Shown here: piece after piece, positions 1 to 13,282 of the stretch | Numbering within the stretch: the stretch's first letter is position 1 | Layout of the letters: every line of letters begins with the position of its first letter | Source: Luscinia megarhynchos | Taxonomy: Eukaryota; Chordata; Aves; Passeriformes; Turdidae | Assembly (NCBI GenBank): GCA_034336665.1 | Contig: CM067566.1 | Location: 21,737,330-21,801,329 of the forward strand | DNA length: 64,000 nucleotides | Reading direction: 5' to 3' | Notes under the pieces: model-generated | Told to the model about the DNA's origin: nothing | What the model saw: the letters and a program-made list of their open reading frames with translations, nothing else | Databases searched by the model: none | Program-made: the position numbers and the translations under genes

Positions 1-1735
1 ATTCTGCTCACAGTGCCGTAGGCAATAGTGACAAGAAAGAAACTTAAGAAAAACTAACAATTCACAGACCCTGTCAAAACCCATTACTGTGACCAGTGCA
101 GGTCTGTATCCCATCACTATCAGCTGTCAGACCTCAAAAAGGCTGGTAAGTTGGCATGAATCTCAGCCTGGTGGGCAGTCAAGTGCACCAAAATCTTTCT
201 GATGGTGCAAAATGCAGCTGATTCTGACAGGAACAAAAGAGAAATTAGAAAACTAATGGTAAAGAAGTAAATCTTAAAACATAAACCAAAATATAAAACT
301 GTGAAGGAAATTGGCTGGATATTTCTTGAATCTTAATTCTTATGTTTCTCACACTGCTATATTTATTATAGATGAACTGCAGGAAAAAATCCACAGTGCT
401 AGAAGCTGCTGTTAACATACCACTCCAAGTCTATAATCATTATCCATCAAGTAATATAAGGTAATTTATTGTACACTAAAGTGCTTCATGTTGCTACTTT
501 TACTTCTAGAAATAGCTTTGGCTCATTTGGGCAATATATTCTACTTTTGATTAAAATAACTGCTTGGGACTTGAGTGATGTGAGACTTTGAACAGATAGC
601 AATTGCCAACCTGGGTTGCTCATCAAAAGCTGGCATTTAGAAAACAAGTTAATTCACTGAATGAGAAGCTTTGTGCTCTATGAGGAGCTGCAATGCCTGA
701 TGCTGTGACTAGACATGACTGTCATTCTATACCATGAAGACCCAATGGTAATGTGCTAAGACAAAAGAATTTTAATTACACCAAATTCAACTATAAGGTA
801 TCTATTTCTTTTATTATCATCCAGAATAGATGGAAAGAGCAAGTACTGTATACAGTGAAAAAATTATCATAATAATTCATCCTCAGAACTCTGAATGCCA
901 ACATATTGTAAATTATGGCTGCTCAGAAGCAGGCCATCCCTTGACCCTAATTATTTCATTTTATTGTTCACTGATACACTTGGAAGATAATTAGACCTTC
1001 TAATCTATTTGTTAATAAGTAGGAATAATTTCTCTTTTGCCCTATGAACTGCTTTTGTAGGAATATTAGTGACTGCCAGTGGGAAAGGCCTTCTACTCTC
1101 CTATAAAAATCTCAGGTTATAGGGTAGAATGGTACAGCTTCAGGTAATTTCATAATAATTATAGATCATAATTACAAGGCTGTTACTCCACTGCTCTATA
1201 ATTTTCTACATAGCTTAATGAGATTGCATATTACAGTGCCATCTCTGTAGGAATGCCTATGGAAGTAACTTTACTCATTTAAGTATTTTAATGTGATCAG
1301 TTCAAGAACTTAAGTACATACAAGCTTTTGCAGAGCTGAGACTCAACAGCCTCCTTCAACACTTAAAATCAACTTGGAAAACAACTTTTATCTGGAGCTT
1401 AGGGAGCAATATGTCACAATTATATATAGACTGTCCTTTTAAAAACTGGGAATAAAACAATCATAAACTGGAAGAGAAAATAAGAAGGAAAGTGAATTTC
1501 TAAATATGCTTTGGCAAAGGATACTTCATTTTACTTCTATGTGTTCTGACCTGAGCATGTTTGTGTTACATTTATATAATTTAAGTCAAAATAAGACTAC
1601 ATTACACGTATATACTACAAGGAAATTAAGGTAAGAATTTAATTTGCATTTCACCAGCATTTACACAAAAAAAGTCCAGCATATCAAGAAAGTTCTCTCC
1701 ATTATGGGTTTAATTACTGGATTGTAGTTATTTTT
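1..1735. other. Non-coding, no recognisable feature
   Basis: A/T-rich unique-looking DNA. I see no open frame of note, no RNA gene and no repeat family that I recognise. It is consistent with intergenic or intronic sequence. Confidence 0.6.
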
Positions 1736-1782
1736 TGGTTGAAACTAGGTGATCTTTCAACCCAAACCATTCTATGATTCTA
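1736..1782 (+). repeat. CR1 LINE, extreme 3' tail
   Basis: A short remnant of the 3' end of a Chicken Repeat 1 retrotransposon. The visible match is an 'ACTAGGTGATCT' block, then 'TTTCAACCCAAACC', then the terminal 'ATTCTATGATTCTA'. That order is the characteristic end of avian CR1 elements, including part of the 8-bp terminal microsatellite. CR1 copies are usually 5'-truncated by incomplete reverse transcription, which explains why only about 50 bp is left. The orientation follows from the terminal octamer lying on the right. Confidence 0.75.
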
Positions 1783-4700
1783 GAATTGTTTTATATGAGT
1801 AATGATAACTTGTTCAGTATTTCCTGTACAGTACTCTGACCTCAGCTACCTGTGTTAACTCTACTAAGTGAAACTTTCCAACTGCATTAGTTAGGACGAG
1901 AACTTTTAAAAAGGTTTAAACAAAATGAGATTTTCCCACTAAGTTCACTGAAAAAAAGGGTTTAAGAAATGTTTAAATAAAATAAATGGTTGAGCAAGTC
2001 CTTAAATGTCATGAAGATAACATATGCTTTCCTATTGGAGGAATCCTAGCAAGAAGCAACTGCAAATTCCTGAAAACTACTTACAGAGGAAGGTCAGTGT
2101 CACATTGCCTTCCTTACAATAGCTGCAAATATAGCCAGTGAAAACAGGCATGGGCTTAGCCTACCTTAAAGACAACATTTGATTTGGGACCTATTGAAAA
2201 AAGAGACAGAAAAGAAACAAGAAAGAACCACTGCCTGGCTCACTGCTGTACATGTAAATGATTTCTCAGAAACTACCAGTTGAAAGAAAAAGAATCCCAG
2301 AGCAAATCCATCAAAAGGAAGAAATGCAAGAGAACAGAACATATCTTAAAAGATTTGCTTGGCCAGCGTCATGTTTTAATTAAAGAAAATGAGAGCCCAT
2401 AGCAACATACAGCACTCCATAGCTACCATGCATCTCAGAGGAATTACTCCATGTGCAAATCAATATCTGCCTGCCCTCACAGAACAATGCAGGTGGTTTG
2501 ACAGAGAGTTAAATGCTCTCTGTAATGAGCTCAGTAGAGCCACCGACATTTTAATTTGAGTTAAAGCTATTTCAGGACTTCTGACCAGAAACTTTGCAGT
2601 ACTGAAGAAATATGAGAAACACTTTTCATCTCTCCTTTCAATAGGGGTGAGGTGCAAAATTTTCATTAGCAACTTTATCAACCCTCAAATTCTCCAACAA
2701 AATCTTGGAGCAGAACTGACCCCATCCTGAATACAGGCTTAATTTTTCATACTTATATCTGGAAACCTGACACAATCAAGACATACTGTATTACAAAAAT
2801 CTGTTACTCACATGCTATAACCCCGGAGCACCCAAGGATCTTGATGATCGAGTACCTATGTGCCCTGTGGAGTCCCAGTGGATCCCACACCATTCCAGAG
2901 CAGCTGGATTCATTGCCCAGTCACACTACACGTGTCTGATGCTCTGTTGCAGGGGTAAACAGATGAACAGACAGATGCATCATGCTAAGTCACATTAAAA
3001 GGTGCAGAAAGAAACCAAAATCTCTCTGAAAAGTAAGAAAACCTCTTTCTGAATTGGCTTCTACTATGATCCTTGTGGTTCTCTTCCAACTCAGAATATT
3101 CCATGAAAACTAAAGGTTCTGTAAAAGCTATCCAAGCCATAAATTCACAGCTTGTGCATGAGTCCCTGAGTACTTGTACATTATTTTTGAATTGTTTTGC
3201 CCCATATGTTTTCAGATTACTAGAGTAAAATAGGATACACCCTCCTAAAAACACACTGTTTAGAAAAATCAGGCAAGCTAGGAGACCAGTGCCCTCCAAA
3301 TAGGAAGTAATACCTGCTACTCACAACTGGAAACAGTAGGAACCAGGAGAAATGATTGATGCAGGTGAACAACAGTGAAGAGAGTAGGTTTTGATTTTTT
3401 AAGTGCTTGCTTAAAAATAATTTAGAATTTCAGAAAATGCTGATCCATGACACTTGGATTCCCAATTTGCTTCTTCCCAAGTGTCTTCTTACAACATTCC
3501 CCCCTGCTTTTTTTTTTTTTTTTTTTTATCATTTACAGTAAGCAAGGAGACATAGCAAAAGTTCCAGCAAGCCACAGATTAACTATTTCAATAAAATATA
3601 CAACTGGAACTGTTCAGGACTGAGCTTAAGAAAAAACAAACCATATCCCCAGCAGCTCTCTGTTGAATATTGTCAAGATCTCCAATCCTTAAGCCTTAGG
3701 GACTGCTGAAGATACAGAACACATCTAATAGAGAGATTTGCAGATACCACTTCTGTCCAGTCCTTGAGTCCTAGTGAAGATAATGTCCTAGTTCTTAACA
3801 AGATGGAATATTTCACCTCTGGCTTTCCCTCATCTTAGCATAGCCATTGTCTGCCTTGTTTTCATCCTGCAGGAGAGGAGGACACACGATGGCCACCTTC
3901 AGATGGACAGACTCCAAGATTCTCCTTGCTCTTGAGTAGTTTATTCCAGTCAGTAACTAGCCAAGATGTACAGAATGCAGAAAAACAATTGCTTTTATGG
4001 TGTTTATGATTTCATTGTCAGCAGCTCTAGGAACAAGCCTTAACAGTGCATTGAACATTCACCTCATGTGAAGAACCAACTTTTTATAAGTTTTCTTCAT
4101 AAGACTACCAAATACATATTTAAAAAGAGAATAAAACATATTTGCTTATAATCTTACAATGGTAGTATTCATTAGAAAAATTGGATAAGGAATATTTTAA
4201 TACAGCAAAAGACAAGGAATTTCCCTCTTTTTTTAAATTTCCTAAGTTTAACATTGTCAAATTATATGTGAGGTTGTACATGGATATGAGCTACCTAATT
4301 TTTAAAAAATTCAGAAGGGTTCATATTTAATTTTCATATATTGATGTTCAAAGATGAAGAAAATCACATACAAATATAATATATTAATATATTATAGAGG
4401 AATTTCTGTTCATAAAGCTACTTGAACATTATAGCTCCAAGAAAAGGTCTTTTGAAAACAGTGGAGTTGAATTTGACATATGGAAAAAGCAAAAAGAAAA
4501 AATTGTAAATAATTCTTAATTTTCTGTATGTTCTTAATGCTAATATAAAATATTGCTCCTTAAAGTATCTAGAAATATTTTATAGCACATTATAAATTAG
4601 CACCAAATTAATTAGTTTCTTTTCAAAAATAACCAACCAAAACTAGAAAGAAAATATTTTATGTATTGATATTAAAATTCTAAAATTTTTTTTATGCAGA

Positions 4701-5263
4701 ATAATGTCTCCTTTTAATTAGACTGAATTCAAGAGAGCATGTATATAAAATGAATGCAACATGTTAGGGGTCAAGAGTAACCCTTCTAACACCTATCAGC
4801 ATAAACCTCATTTCTGAAGGAACCAAATTTTCCCTCGAGTGAAAAGAAGGAAAAAAGGCCTTCAAGAGAATGAAAATGAGAATGAGAAACCACTGCCACT
4901 TTCTTTTATAGCAAAGCTGTTCTGTTCACAGTATCACTATTTTTCATGGCAAAATAAAAGGCACATTTCTTTGGGCTTACCTTTAAGCACAGAATATATC
5001 ACAGCAAGTATGAACATAAGCAAACAAAAGCATAACATACATTTAAGTAAAATTCTAATTTCTTCTCCTAAGAATGAAGAATAAGCAAGACATTTGAAAT
5101 GTGTCTGGATAACTGGAGTTGAAGACAGTGCAGAGTTTGGGTAAGATCAAACACAGCATTTGCTGGTCACTTTTAACACAGGGATGCTTCAGACTCTGTG
5201 TGTTCTCAAGCTAAAGAGAATGCTGTTTATCAAAGTTATTGGCAATTGCAGCTTCAGCACAGT
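1783..5263. other. Non-coding unique DNA
   Basis: No gene is supported. The short open frames near 2.5, 3.0 and 4.8 kb (about 70-105 codons) have no recognisable domain and no splice context, so I treat them as chance. The only distinct element is the T20 tract at 3508-3527. The region 4100-4740 is especially A/T-rich. Confidence 0.55.
3508..3527. repeat. T20 homopolymer tract
   Basis: An uninterrupted run of 20 T, preceded by a short C-rich stretch. It could be a simple expansion or the reverse complement of an old poly(A) tail. I see no recognisable retroposed body to its left or right. Confidence 0.9.
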
Positions 5264-5436
5264 GAAATCAGTGAATGGCTGAGCTTGGAAGAGACTATTG
5301 AAGGTCACTGGTCCAAATCCCCTGCTCTAGCAGGGCCATCTGCAGCAGTTTTCCAGGATATCCAGATATATCCAGAATACCTGCAAGGAGAGAAGCTCTG
5401 TGCCATTGGTCACTCAGCCTCTCAGTCAGTGATGGA
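5264..5436 (-). repeat. CR1 LINE 3' fragment
   Basis: Read on the plus strand, this is the reverse complement of a CR1 3' untranslated region. A 'GAATGGCTGAGCTTGGAAG' start stands for the usual 'AATGG-TTGG-TTGGAAGGGACC'. It is followed by the 'AGGTCACTGGTCCAAATCCCCTG' and 'CAGGGCCATCT' blocks, and finally a decayed 'CTCTGTGCCATTGGTCACTCA' block. The element is therefore on the minus strand with its 3' end at about 5264. The left edge is clear; the right edge fades near 5430. An open frame of 94 codons crosses it and is an accident of the repeat. Confidence 0.75.
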
Positions 5437-7271
5437 GCTGCACCCACAGAGACCAACAACACTTCCCTGTCCCACCATTTGACAGCTGTGCTTGTCAGGT
5501 GAGAAAAACCTGCACCCTTCTAAAGAGTATTATTTACTTGCAATATTCCATGTTACCACAAGACCCTGGTCACCCAGTTTAACCACATCACCACCATGTA
5601 AAATATAGTTATTGGGGAGGCATCTGTGAGCACATATTTGATGGTGTCACTGAACTGCATCCTTCTCTTTTGCACCTCCATTTCTTTTGGTCCTGACCTA
5701 TACTCTTCAGACTTTTGCTGGTAAGTTGCTCAGATACATCGACTGCTTTCAGTACTGATCTTTGACATAAAGCTAAGATTCATCTTGCCAAATTCAGCCT
5801 TATAAAACACCGGTATCTTAATAGCTTATTTAATAGCTTATCATTTAGTAGCTGAAAAAACTTTGGTGCTTGTTATTTTCTCTTTTATCATCTGTTTGTT
5901 GGACAATTGTGTCTGTATATTTATCTCTTCCCTGGTTATTCCCTTTATAGTCCATAGTCTTTGACCAGTTAACTTAATGAAGCAGATATTCACATTTCAA
6001 ATATCATTACAGATTTCATAAGAAACACACCTCACTTAAGAACAATTTCACTAATTTTCCATCTGTAGTGACCCAAAAGACATGATAACTGTAGCCAAAA
6101 AAACCCCTCAAAGCAATCACAAATTAACCCAATCCAGAGAGAAAGTACATTTCTAAACTAGCAAACAGAACTGAAAAAGGTGAGATACCTGAAACCTGAG
6201 AATACCTAAAATGTTCTTTGAGTTAGAATACTCTTCATAACACTGCTTTATTGCTGAATTGAAACCAGGACCATGCTTATTTTGATGAGTCAAATGAAAA
6301 AGCATCAGACAACTCCAAAACTAGGAAACAAATTTGTCAGCATAAATTCTATTCAACACTAGGATAATGTGAGAAGCAATGAAAACACACTCATTTTTGT
6401 AGAAGTAAGGAATAAGTAGCAGTTCAGCATTTACCCTACAAAAGCTTGAAAGGAATTTGTGCTACTAGAGATCATAGATGCTAAAAAATGCAAATCAACT
6501 TCTCATTTTCCCAAAACAGAGACATGAAATTTGTCTAAATTATAAGCATGGCCATTTTAGATGAGATATCAAAAGCATTTTATCCATTATCCATTTATTA
6601 TAAAATTACACTGCTGTTTGCATAAAATATACCAATTTCCAACACATTGTTTCTCTCATAAGCACCTGACAGTGAAACATTTCTGTTACCAAATTATAAA
6701 AGGCACAACAATCTCTTGCCATCTTTTTTAATACAATCAAAAAGACACATTCTGGAAAAAAAATAATAGAGTTTTTCTTTCTAGGGGAAAAAAAAGTACT
6801 GCTTTTCTGTGAATAATATGTTAATCACAGGAATTAATAGTCTGGGAGAAGTAGATTTACAGTCACCATGTTAATGTGCCAGCTCACATGTTAACCTATC
6901 ACTTCATATCTCTCTGAACTGATAAACTGCCAGTTTCTAGTTCTTTTCTGTGGTTATATTTTGACATTGTTTTTGCCCATTTTCTGTCCTACAATAGATG
7001 GGATTGATGATATAAGTTCTTTCCAAAGATTAAGGCAAAAGGATTTACTGGTCATCTTGAAAGAATAATTATGAAACACTGATCTTAAAAAAAATTAAGA
7101 AGTAGTTCAGGTTTAAGAGATGTGTGGAGTTCCAGGTATGTGGACTTCTGCAGCTCCTTGGTTCTTTTTAATAGAGTAGAAGTTTCTTCCTCACTGGCTA
7201 CCAAATCACTTGTAAAGACTATGACACTTCTTTTATTTATTTGTAATATCATCAAGTGGAAGAAAACCAAA
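5437..7271. other. Non-coding unique DNA
   Basis: No gene or known repeat is seen. A perfect 12-bp direct duplication, TTAATAGCTTAT, lies at 5818-5829 and 5830-5841, with a third, degraded copy just after it. The rest is A/T-rich sequence with short open frames only. Confidence 0.55.
5818..5841. repeat. 12-bp tandem duplication, two copies
   Basis: TTAATAGCTTAT occurs twice head to tail without mismatch. A partly matching 'CATTTAGTAGCT' follows directly. It is most likely a replication-slippage product. Confidence 0.85.
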
Positions 7272-7320
7272 AGCTTGAAAGGATCTGGAGGCCATCGAGT
7301 CTACTCTTACTCTCCCTTAG
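7272..7320 (-). repeat. Probable CR1 LINE 3' remnant
   Basis: A degraded block reading 'AGCTTGAAAGGATCTGGAGG' then 'CCATCGAGTCTACTC'. It parallels the reverse complement of a CR1 end (TTGGAAGGGACCTCTGGAGGTCATCTAGTCCAACCCC in the family, here with many changes). The order and spacing of the blocks fit but the match is short. It sits inside a 70-codon open frame that I do not consider a gene. Confidence 0.45.
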
Positions 7321-9335
7321 CTGAACAATTTTGAAACTTAATTTACATATGAATAAATTCCACTTCACTGTTAGAGGATAAGAGCAGGAAATCAGATTAA
7401 ATGAAAAGCATGCTCTTCACTCTTTCTTCCATTGGTTTTAGCCCTTCCTTTGATGGACAACAATGTGCCAAAAACTGCTTTTTCCAAGAGCCTACATTGG
7501 CTAGCAGTCCACAACATGTAAGTGTGGAAAAACAACCAAGGTCATGAACCAGCTCCACCTATTAAAATCATTCCAGATGTTTGTGCAATTCATAGAAAAT
7601 TATTCCAAATGCTTCTCCAAATTTAAGTCAATTAAACATTTCTGTGTGAGAATAGGAACTACTGTGATGGCCAAGAGGCCGTATGCCAAAGAAAATCTAG
7701 GATTCAAACAGAGAAAATCACAACTCTTGAAAAGGTAATTACCAGCTACTGTGAAGTGCTAAAGTACTTCCCTTCTATTAATATCCAGAAAAGCTTCACT
7801 TTCCCAGAAATCTCTATAAAATTGCAGCTTCTATATGCTCATTATTAATTTCAGCTGCTCTGAAATCAAACATTTTTAACAATACTTCCAACTCATCATA
7901 AGGATGAAACAGACCAAAACATGATCATACCAATAAAAATGAGAAAAATACATGAGTGCTGCATATGAATACATTTTCCCCCATAACATTCTCTGAAAGA
8001 CCAGCCCTTAAAAAGTCTTAAATAATCCCCTTCATAACCTGAGCAGAGAGAGAAGCTGTTCCAAGCAAAGCAGAACATGTACATAAAAGTCTCATTTTCA
8101 GTGATTATTCTTCATGGGATTTATATATCATTTGAATCATCTGTGATTTATTTATTTTACCACTGCCTAACGTTTTTTAAAATAACTTTGTATTTTGTGC
8201 TTTTTAAAACAAAGGCAAAATTATATTCCTGATATATTGTGGTTATTCCTAATCTCATGTGCAAATCACCAATCTTTTTCTGTTTCTTTCTCTCTCTTTT
8301 TTTTATGCTCTCCATTCCCACTAGAATACTTCTGGAATGTCTGATATTTTCTGTCTAGATGTTTACTTCCTGAAATCCCTCTCTTACTGATCTTCACTAA
8401 AATTTAAAAATAATAAATAGCAAGCCTGTAGTAGAAAAGCTATTTGTTGAGATGGACCTCTTAATAAATTCCTTAAATAATTTCCTTCAAACTCCAAAAA
8501 ACATATCAAAAGATCTGTCTGCAAGGTTATAATCTAATCAGGCTTACAGCATTTCAATTTATATGACTTTCTTGATTATAAAAATACTATTTTCCTACTG
8601 AATTACAATATTTCCATTCTTCCAAAGGAACTTTTAGTAGCTAAACCTTTTTATTAGCCTTTTCATTTCAGGTACTAATATATGATGTCTTTCTTTTTCT
8701 CCATCCTTGTCATTGTATGGAATTGAGATAGGGCTTTTGTTTAGATCTTTAAGGAAACTTTGGGTTACACTCTGATATATTGGTTTAAATGCAAAATTAA
8801 GGCTCATTGAATTTTTACTAAAATGAGATGCTTTTAATACACCACTGTTTTCTTTTAAGATTTTCCAGACAACTAAAATCTTTACCTTTAAATCTAATCC
8901 AAGAAGACCTATTATAAAATCTCATGTCTCATATATTGTGCAATATTTACTATTAATATTTGTTAGTCTGTAGCAGTTAGAAGATCCAAACAGGGATGAC
9001 AGCTGCACACAAAAGACAATCTGTTTTCCAAAGAGCTGAAAACACATATTTTGAATTTAATCAAATTTGTTATTTTAAACTCTTGGCATAGACCACAGAG
9101 ACTGTCACAAAAGCCAGAGATGAAGCACATCCCAGCAGGAGAAGAAAAGCAGAGGGAAGAAGCAAGGATGCCTGAAGGAGTATTCACTAGAAAGTTAAGA
9201 GGTTGGGCTGGCAAAGACAGGGTAAGAGCAAGAAATTAGATTTAATGAAACAGAGAAGGAAAACCACACAAAGAAGTGATGACTGCTTCAATTTTGAGAA
9301 TCATTCAAATGCAATGCATCAGCTGTAACATTATT

Positions 9336-9365
9336 ATATGAGAACAGATTATATGAAAACAGATG
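9336..9365. repeat. Imperfect 15-bp tandem duplication
   Basis: ATATGAGAACAGATT is followed immediately by ATATGAAAACAGATG, with two differences. It looks like a small slippage or duplication event. Confidence 0.75.
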
Positions 9366-11363
9366 GATAGGAAAAACTTGAGGGAATAGAATTTTTTATC
9401 CATGTCATGATTTTCAATCATGTCCCTTGCTTACCCAGACTTGAAGACCTCTCAAAATGTGTTTTGGCTTCCTTCTTCTTACACAGTGTTTTAACAAAGT
9501 GGAGAGGATAAAGCTGCTGAGAGGGGCAGCTGCACCTTGTCCTGAATTGATCAGGCTGCTGGGATCCCTAGGACACACTACCAAGTTCAAAGAGGTCTTT
9601 ACTCTTACAGATTTAAAAGGTCTCATCTAATATGTACCTGTCAGTTTAACCTGCTTCTGAGTTCTCTCAGGATCAGCATCTTGGCTGTTGGGGATAGAGT
9701 GTGGAGTTTCTAGAAAGACAGACTTCTCAGATTGTCTGCACAGACTGTGATCTGTTTTAATTCTGGGCTACAGCACAATCTGAGTAAATTATCCAGTCCC
9801 TGGCTTACTGGGCATGGGTTGCTGAGACACCCCAGTATGATGAGTTGTCATTTCAAAGTCCTTAAAGGTATCTCAAAGATTTTGGGGGTTTGCTTTTTTG
9901 CATGAGCATAGCACCCCGGTTGCACACAATTTCAATTTTGTATGATACAAATTGACTTTAATCTTCAAAGTTACTTCTAAGAAACAAAGTCAGAAGCAGA
10001 GAATTGACACTGTAGGAGCAGCAGCAGTAGACATGATAATAGGCCTCCTACAATAGCATGAATAATTGAAATTGCCCTATGACAGATCATGTACCACTTG
10101 ACTTCAGACAACCAGCTCCTTGATTATCAAATCATGATAATCAATGCAAGGCCCATTCTTTTGCCTGGTGCAGTTTTACATCCTCTCAGACTTTTCTACT
10201 GATGCATGAGAAGATCAGAGCTACAAAGATGAAATACATTTTTTGAGACTTAGCCAGCTGCTGCTGGCTTGGGCACTGCTATGCAATAAGCAAAAACTCA
10301 TTTGAAAAAAAATTATTCTTAAGAATGATAAATGTATGATATCCAAAAGAAAAATTCAGTGCAATCTTTTTCACACAGTTATACACCTACTTTCCAACCC
10401 TGAAAAAATAATTAAATACTAAAGCAATAATCATATCTAGTGAGGTGGGAGAAAAGTTTCAAAGTCTAAGTCTTATTCTGCTATAGTAAGACTATAAAAT
10501 AATCAGAGAAAAAGGAATTCTCTCCTTTTTTCTTCTTTGTTTCTGAACTCTGAAAAGAGTGTAAGATGCTCAGAAAGAGCATCTCTTTTACTGTTTGTAC
10601 AAGAAAAAATAAAGGCACCATGAATCTTATAAAAAAACCCTCAAGTGGTCAAAGTCTTCATAAGGTAGCACAGTATATATTGGTAATTCAGTAAAAAAGG
10701 CAAATTTACCATAAGGCACCTGAGAGGGGGGAAATACCTACAGAGATAATTGCAATTTCAAACATGATTTTCAGTCTATATGTCAGAATAAATGGCAGCT
10801 TTCTTACTTCAGATATTGCAGAATAATAACTGCACATAGAAGGGAGAAAACTTTAAATACATTTTAAAAAGAGTGAGACAATTCTAAGAAAACACCACTA
10901 GAAAAATTAATTTTGAGTTAGTAATAACAGAAGTTTCAAATATTTTCTGTAGTGCCAGTATTTCTCATAGAGCCTATAAAATAGTCTCTAGATTGAATAT
11001 TATTTGCTTCTTAAAAATATAGGACACACTTTCAAAAATCTAAAACTTACATTTAACTACTATCCTTCTATTCTGCTGGCTGTACACTAAAAGATTAAAA
11101 AAAAAAAGACCTTGATTGCCATAATGGTTTCTGAATATGTTCAGCCTGAAATGAGCACAAGTTTAGAGGTTTTGTATTTCAATAACAACCTGAAGCATTT
11201 TGGTAAAATTATGAAATATGCCACTTAGTCATGAATTATTTATATAAATAATGCATTATATTTTTATTACTGAACACTTTTACCTCCCTGTAGGCCAGAT
11301 GGCTCAACCAGCTTTGGGAGAAAACATGCATGTTTGCAAATATAGAGCAATACATGACCCATT

Positions 11364-11410
11364 AAAAAAAACAAAAACAAAACAAAAAAAAGAAAAAACA
11401 AAAAAAAACA
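11364..11410. repeat. A-rich tract with C and G interruptions
   Basis: About 47 bases made almost entirely of A, broken by single C or G bases in an (A)nC pattern. It may be simple low-complexity sequence or a decayed poly(A) tail. No retroposed gene body could be recognised to its left. Confidence 0.85.
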
Positions 11411-13194
11411 CCCCCTAACCAACTAGATATAAAATATTTTGCTTACACAGGCTTGACCTACTAAATACACCTTCTTCCATCTCTTTTTTCCTCCCCTCAG
11501 CCTCAAAGGACACTGGGATTCCTCCTTCCTTCATTCTTTCCCCCACATGGATGTAACCATCATTCTTTTTTGTGAATAAAAAACCCAGACAATTCTTTGA
11601 TTTCATTGAAACTTCAGTATTACCTTAACACAAACTACCAGCCTGAGTTTCTGCATTGTGATAGACCTACAGTATGACAGGCAGAAAAAAAAATACTTCC
11701 AAGAGAATTATTCCCTCTGTGATGCATCTGCATTGATGTGATTTCCACTGGAAGACTGCACTGCATATATTTTGTACCTTCTAGAATAACCCAAATACTC
11801 TTCAAGTATGGTCTAATTATTCTTTACAATATCTCTCAGAGCTTAAGTTCTAATATCATGTTTTGTTATGATTTCAGCAGCTACACATCCCCATGTCTGC
11901 ATCTAAATTCCTTGCTTCATTCATTGTACAAGCAACAGAATCTCAACTTTCTAAACAAATCCTTCCTGTTTCTCTCAATGATTTGAAAACAGTTCACCTT
12001 CTACTCTCATATTTCACTGAACCTCTCATCTACTTAAGGACCAGGTAAGGCTACAAAAAGTTTTCCTATACAAATATACTTTCTTAGAACCCCACTAAAA
12101 TAGCTGTTTATAGAATATTGGAGCAGCTGAAGAAGACAGTTTTTATTTTAGCAAAAGAATTATCTCTATATAAATAGTGAGTATTTTCTATCATTCTGAT
12201 GAGCTCAGGTAATAGCATGAAGCTAGAATTTGTCCAAGCATAATCATTTTTTAACCTTAATTTGTATTAGTTCTTGACTTTTAAAAAGCCTGCCTATCAG
12301 CTGCATATTTTATTTACATTAACATAGGCATTTAATAGTGAATATATTCCATCTTCTACCAAAGAGAATGTTCTAAAAGGTTAGCAATTAGATAAGAAAA
12401 TTGGAATAGTCAAACATGCAAGGCATGATGACAAATCAGAAGTTCATCTCAGCTGTTTCCTGAAAAAAGTATTCAAGAAGTTAATTGTGTAACACACCAA
12501 ACTGTTATCATTTAGAAATGCCTTAGGAACATTATATATTGTAACTAAAAAGGACTTTCATTTACATGTTGGTCATCAGCCTTTGAAATCCTTCATAGGG
12601 AGGTCATACTGGGTGGGAAACATAAATGATGAGAACATAAGGAATACAATACATCCAATAAATCATGTCAAAACAAGATAATGCTTTCATTTATACTCCC
12701 TGCTCTATTACAAAAAGATACAAAACATTTAAGACAGACCTTCACCTCCCAAAATTTTAGCTTAACCTCTCTGATGACATTACTGTGCAGAAATTTGAGA
12801 AATCTCAGGGAATTTTAAGAGAAACTTTTGGAATCTATGCTAAACCTGATCCAAGTTATTATTTTTAAAGCATCACTGCTTTATTCAGAGGACAAAGAAC
12901 TAGGAAACCATTAAAGTGACAAGTGCTTTTTGGTAGCTGTATTTTCATAACCTTTGTCTGCAACTACAATAAGAGAAATACCCTTTCCTCAAGGATAAAC
13001 AAAGCAATAAAACTTTTATTTTTTAAGCCACATCTATCCAATGACTTATCAGGCCACTACAGGAATCTACTTTTCTGTTTTCCACATCTAGGTGTTACCT
13101 AGATATAATTTTTCCCTGGGGCAGTTGAGAATCTCATTGCTCTATCATATTAAGCACATATTTGACAGAAGAAGCAATCAGAAAAACTGTAAGC

Positions 13195-13282
13195 ATGTCC
13201 AAATTTTGCCTCTGTGTGTGAGGGGGTGTTTGGTTTTTTGGATTTTGCTTTATTTTTGGGGTTGGGAGGGCAGGGGGTTTAA
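13195..13282. repeat. G/T-rich low-complexity patch
   Basis: A stretch almost free of C on the plus strand, with several runs of 3-5 G separated by T-rich segments, ending in a G-rich block just before 13280. The four or more G runs could in principle form a G-quadruplex, but spacing is wide and irregular. No gene is associated. Confidence 0.5.
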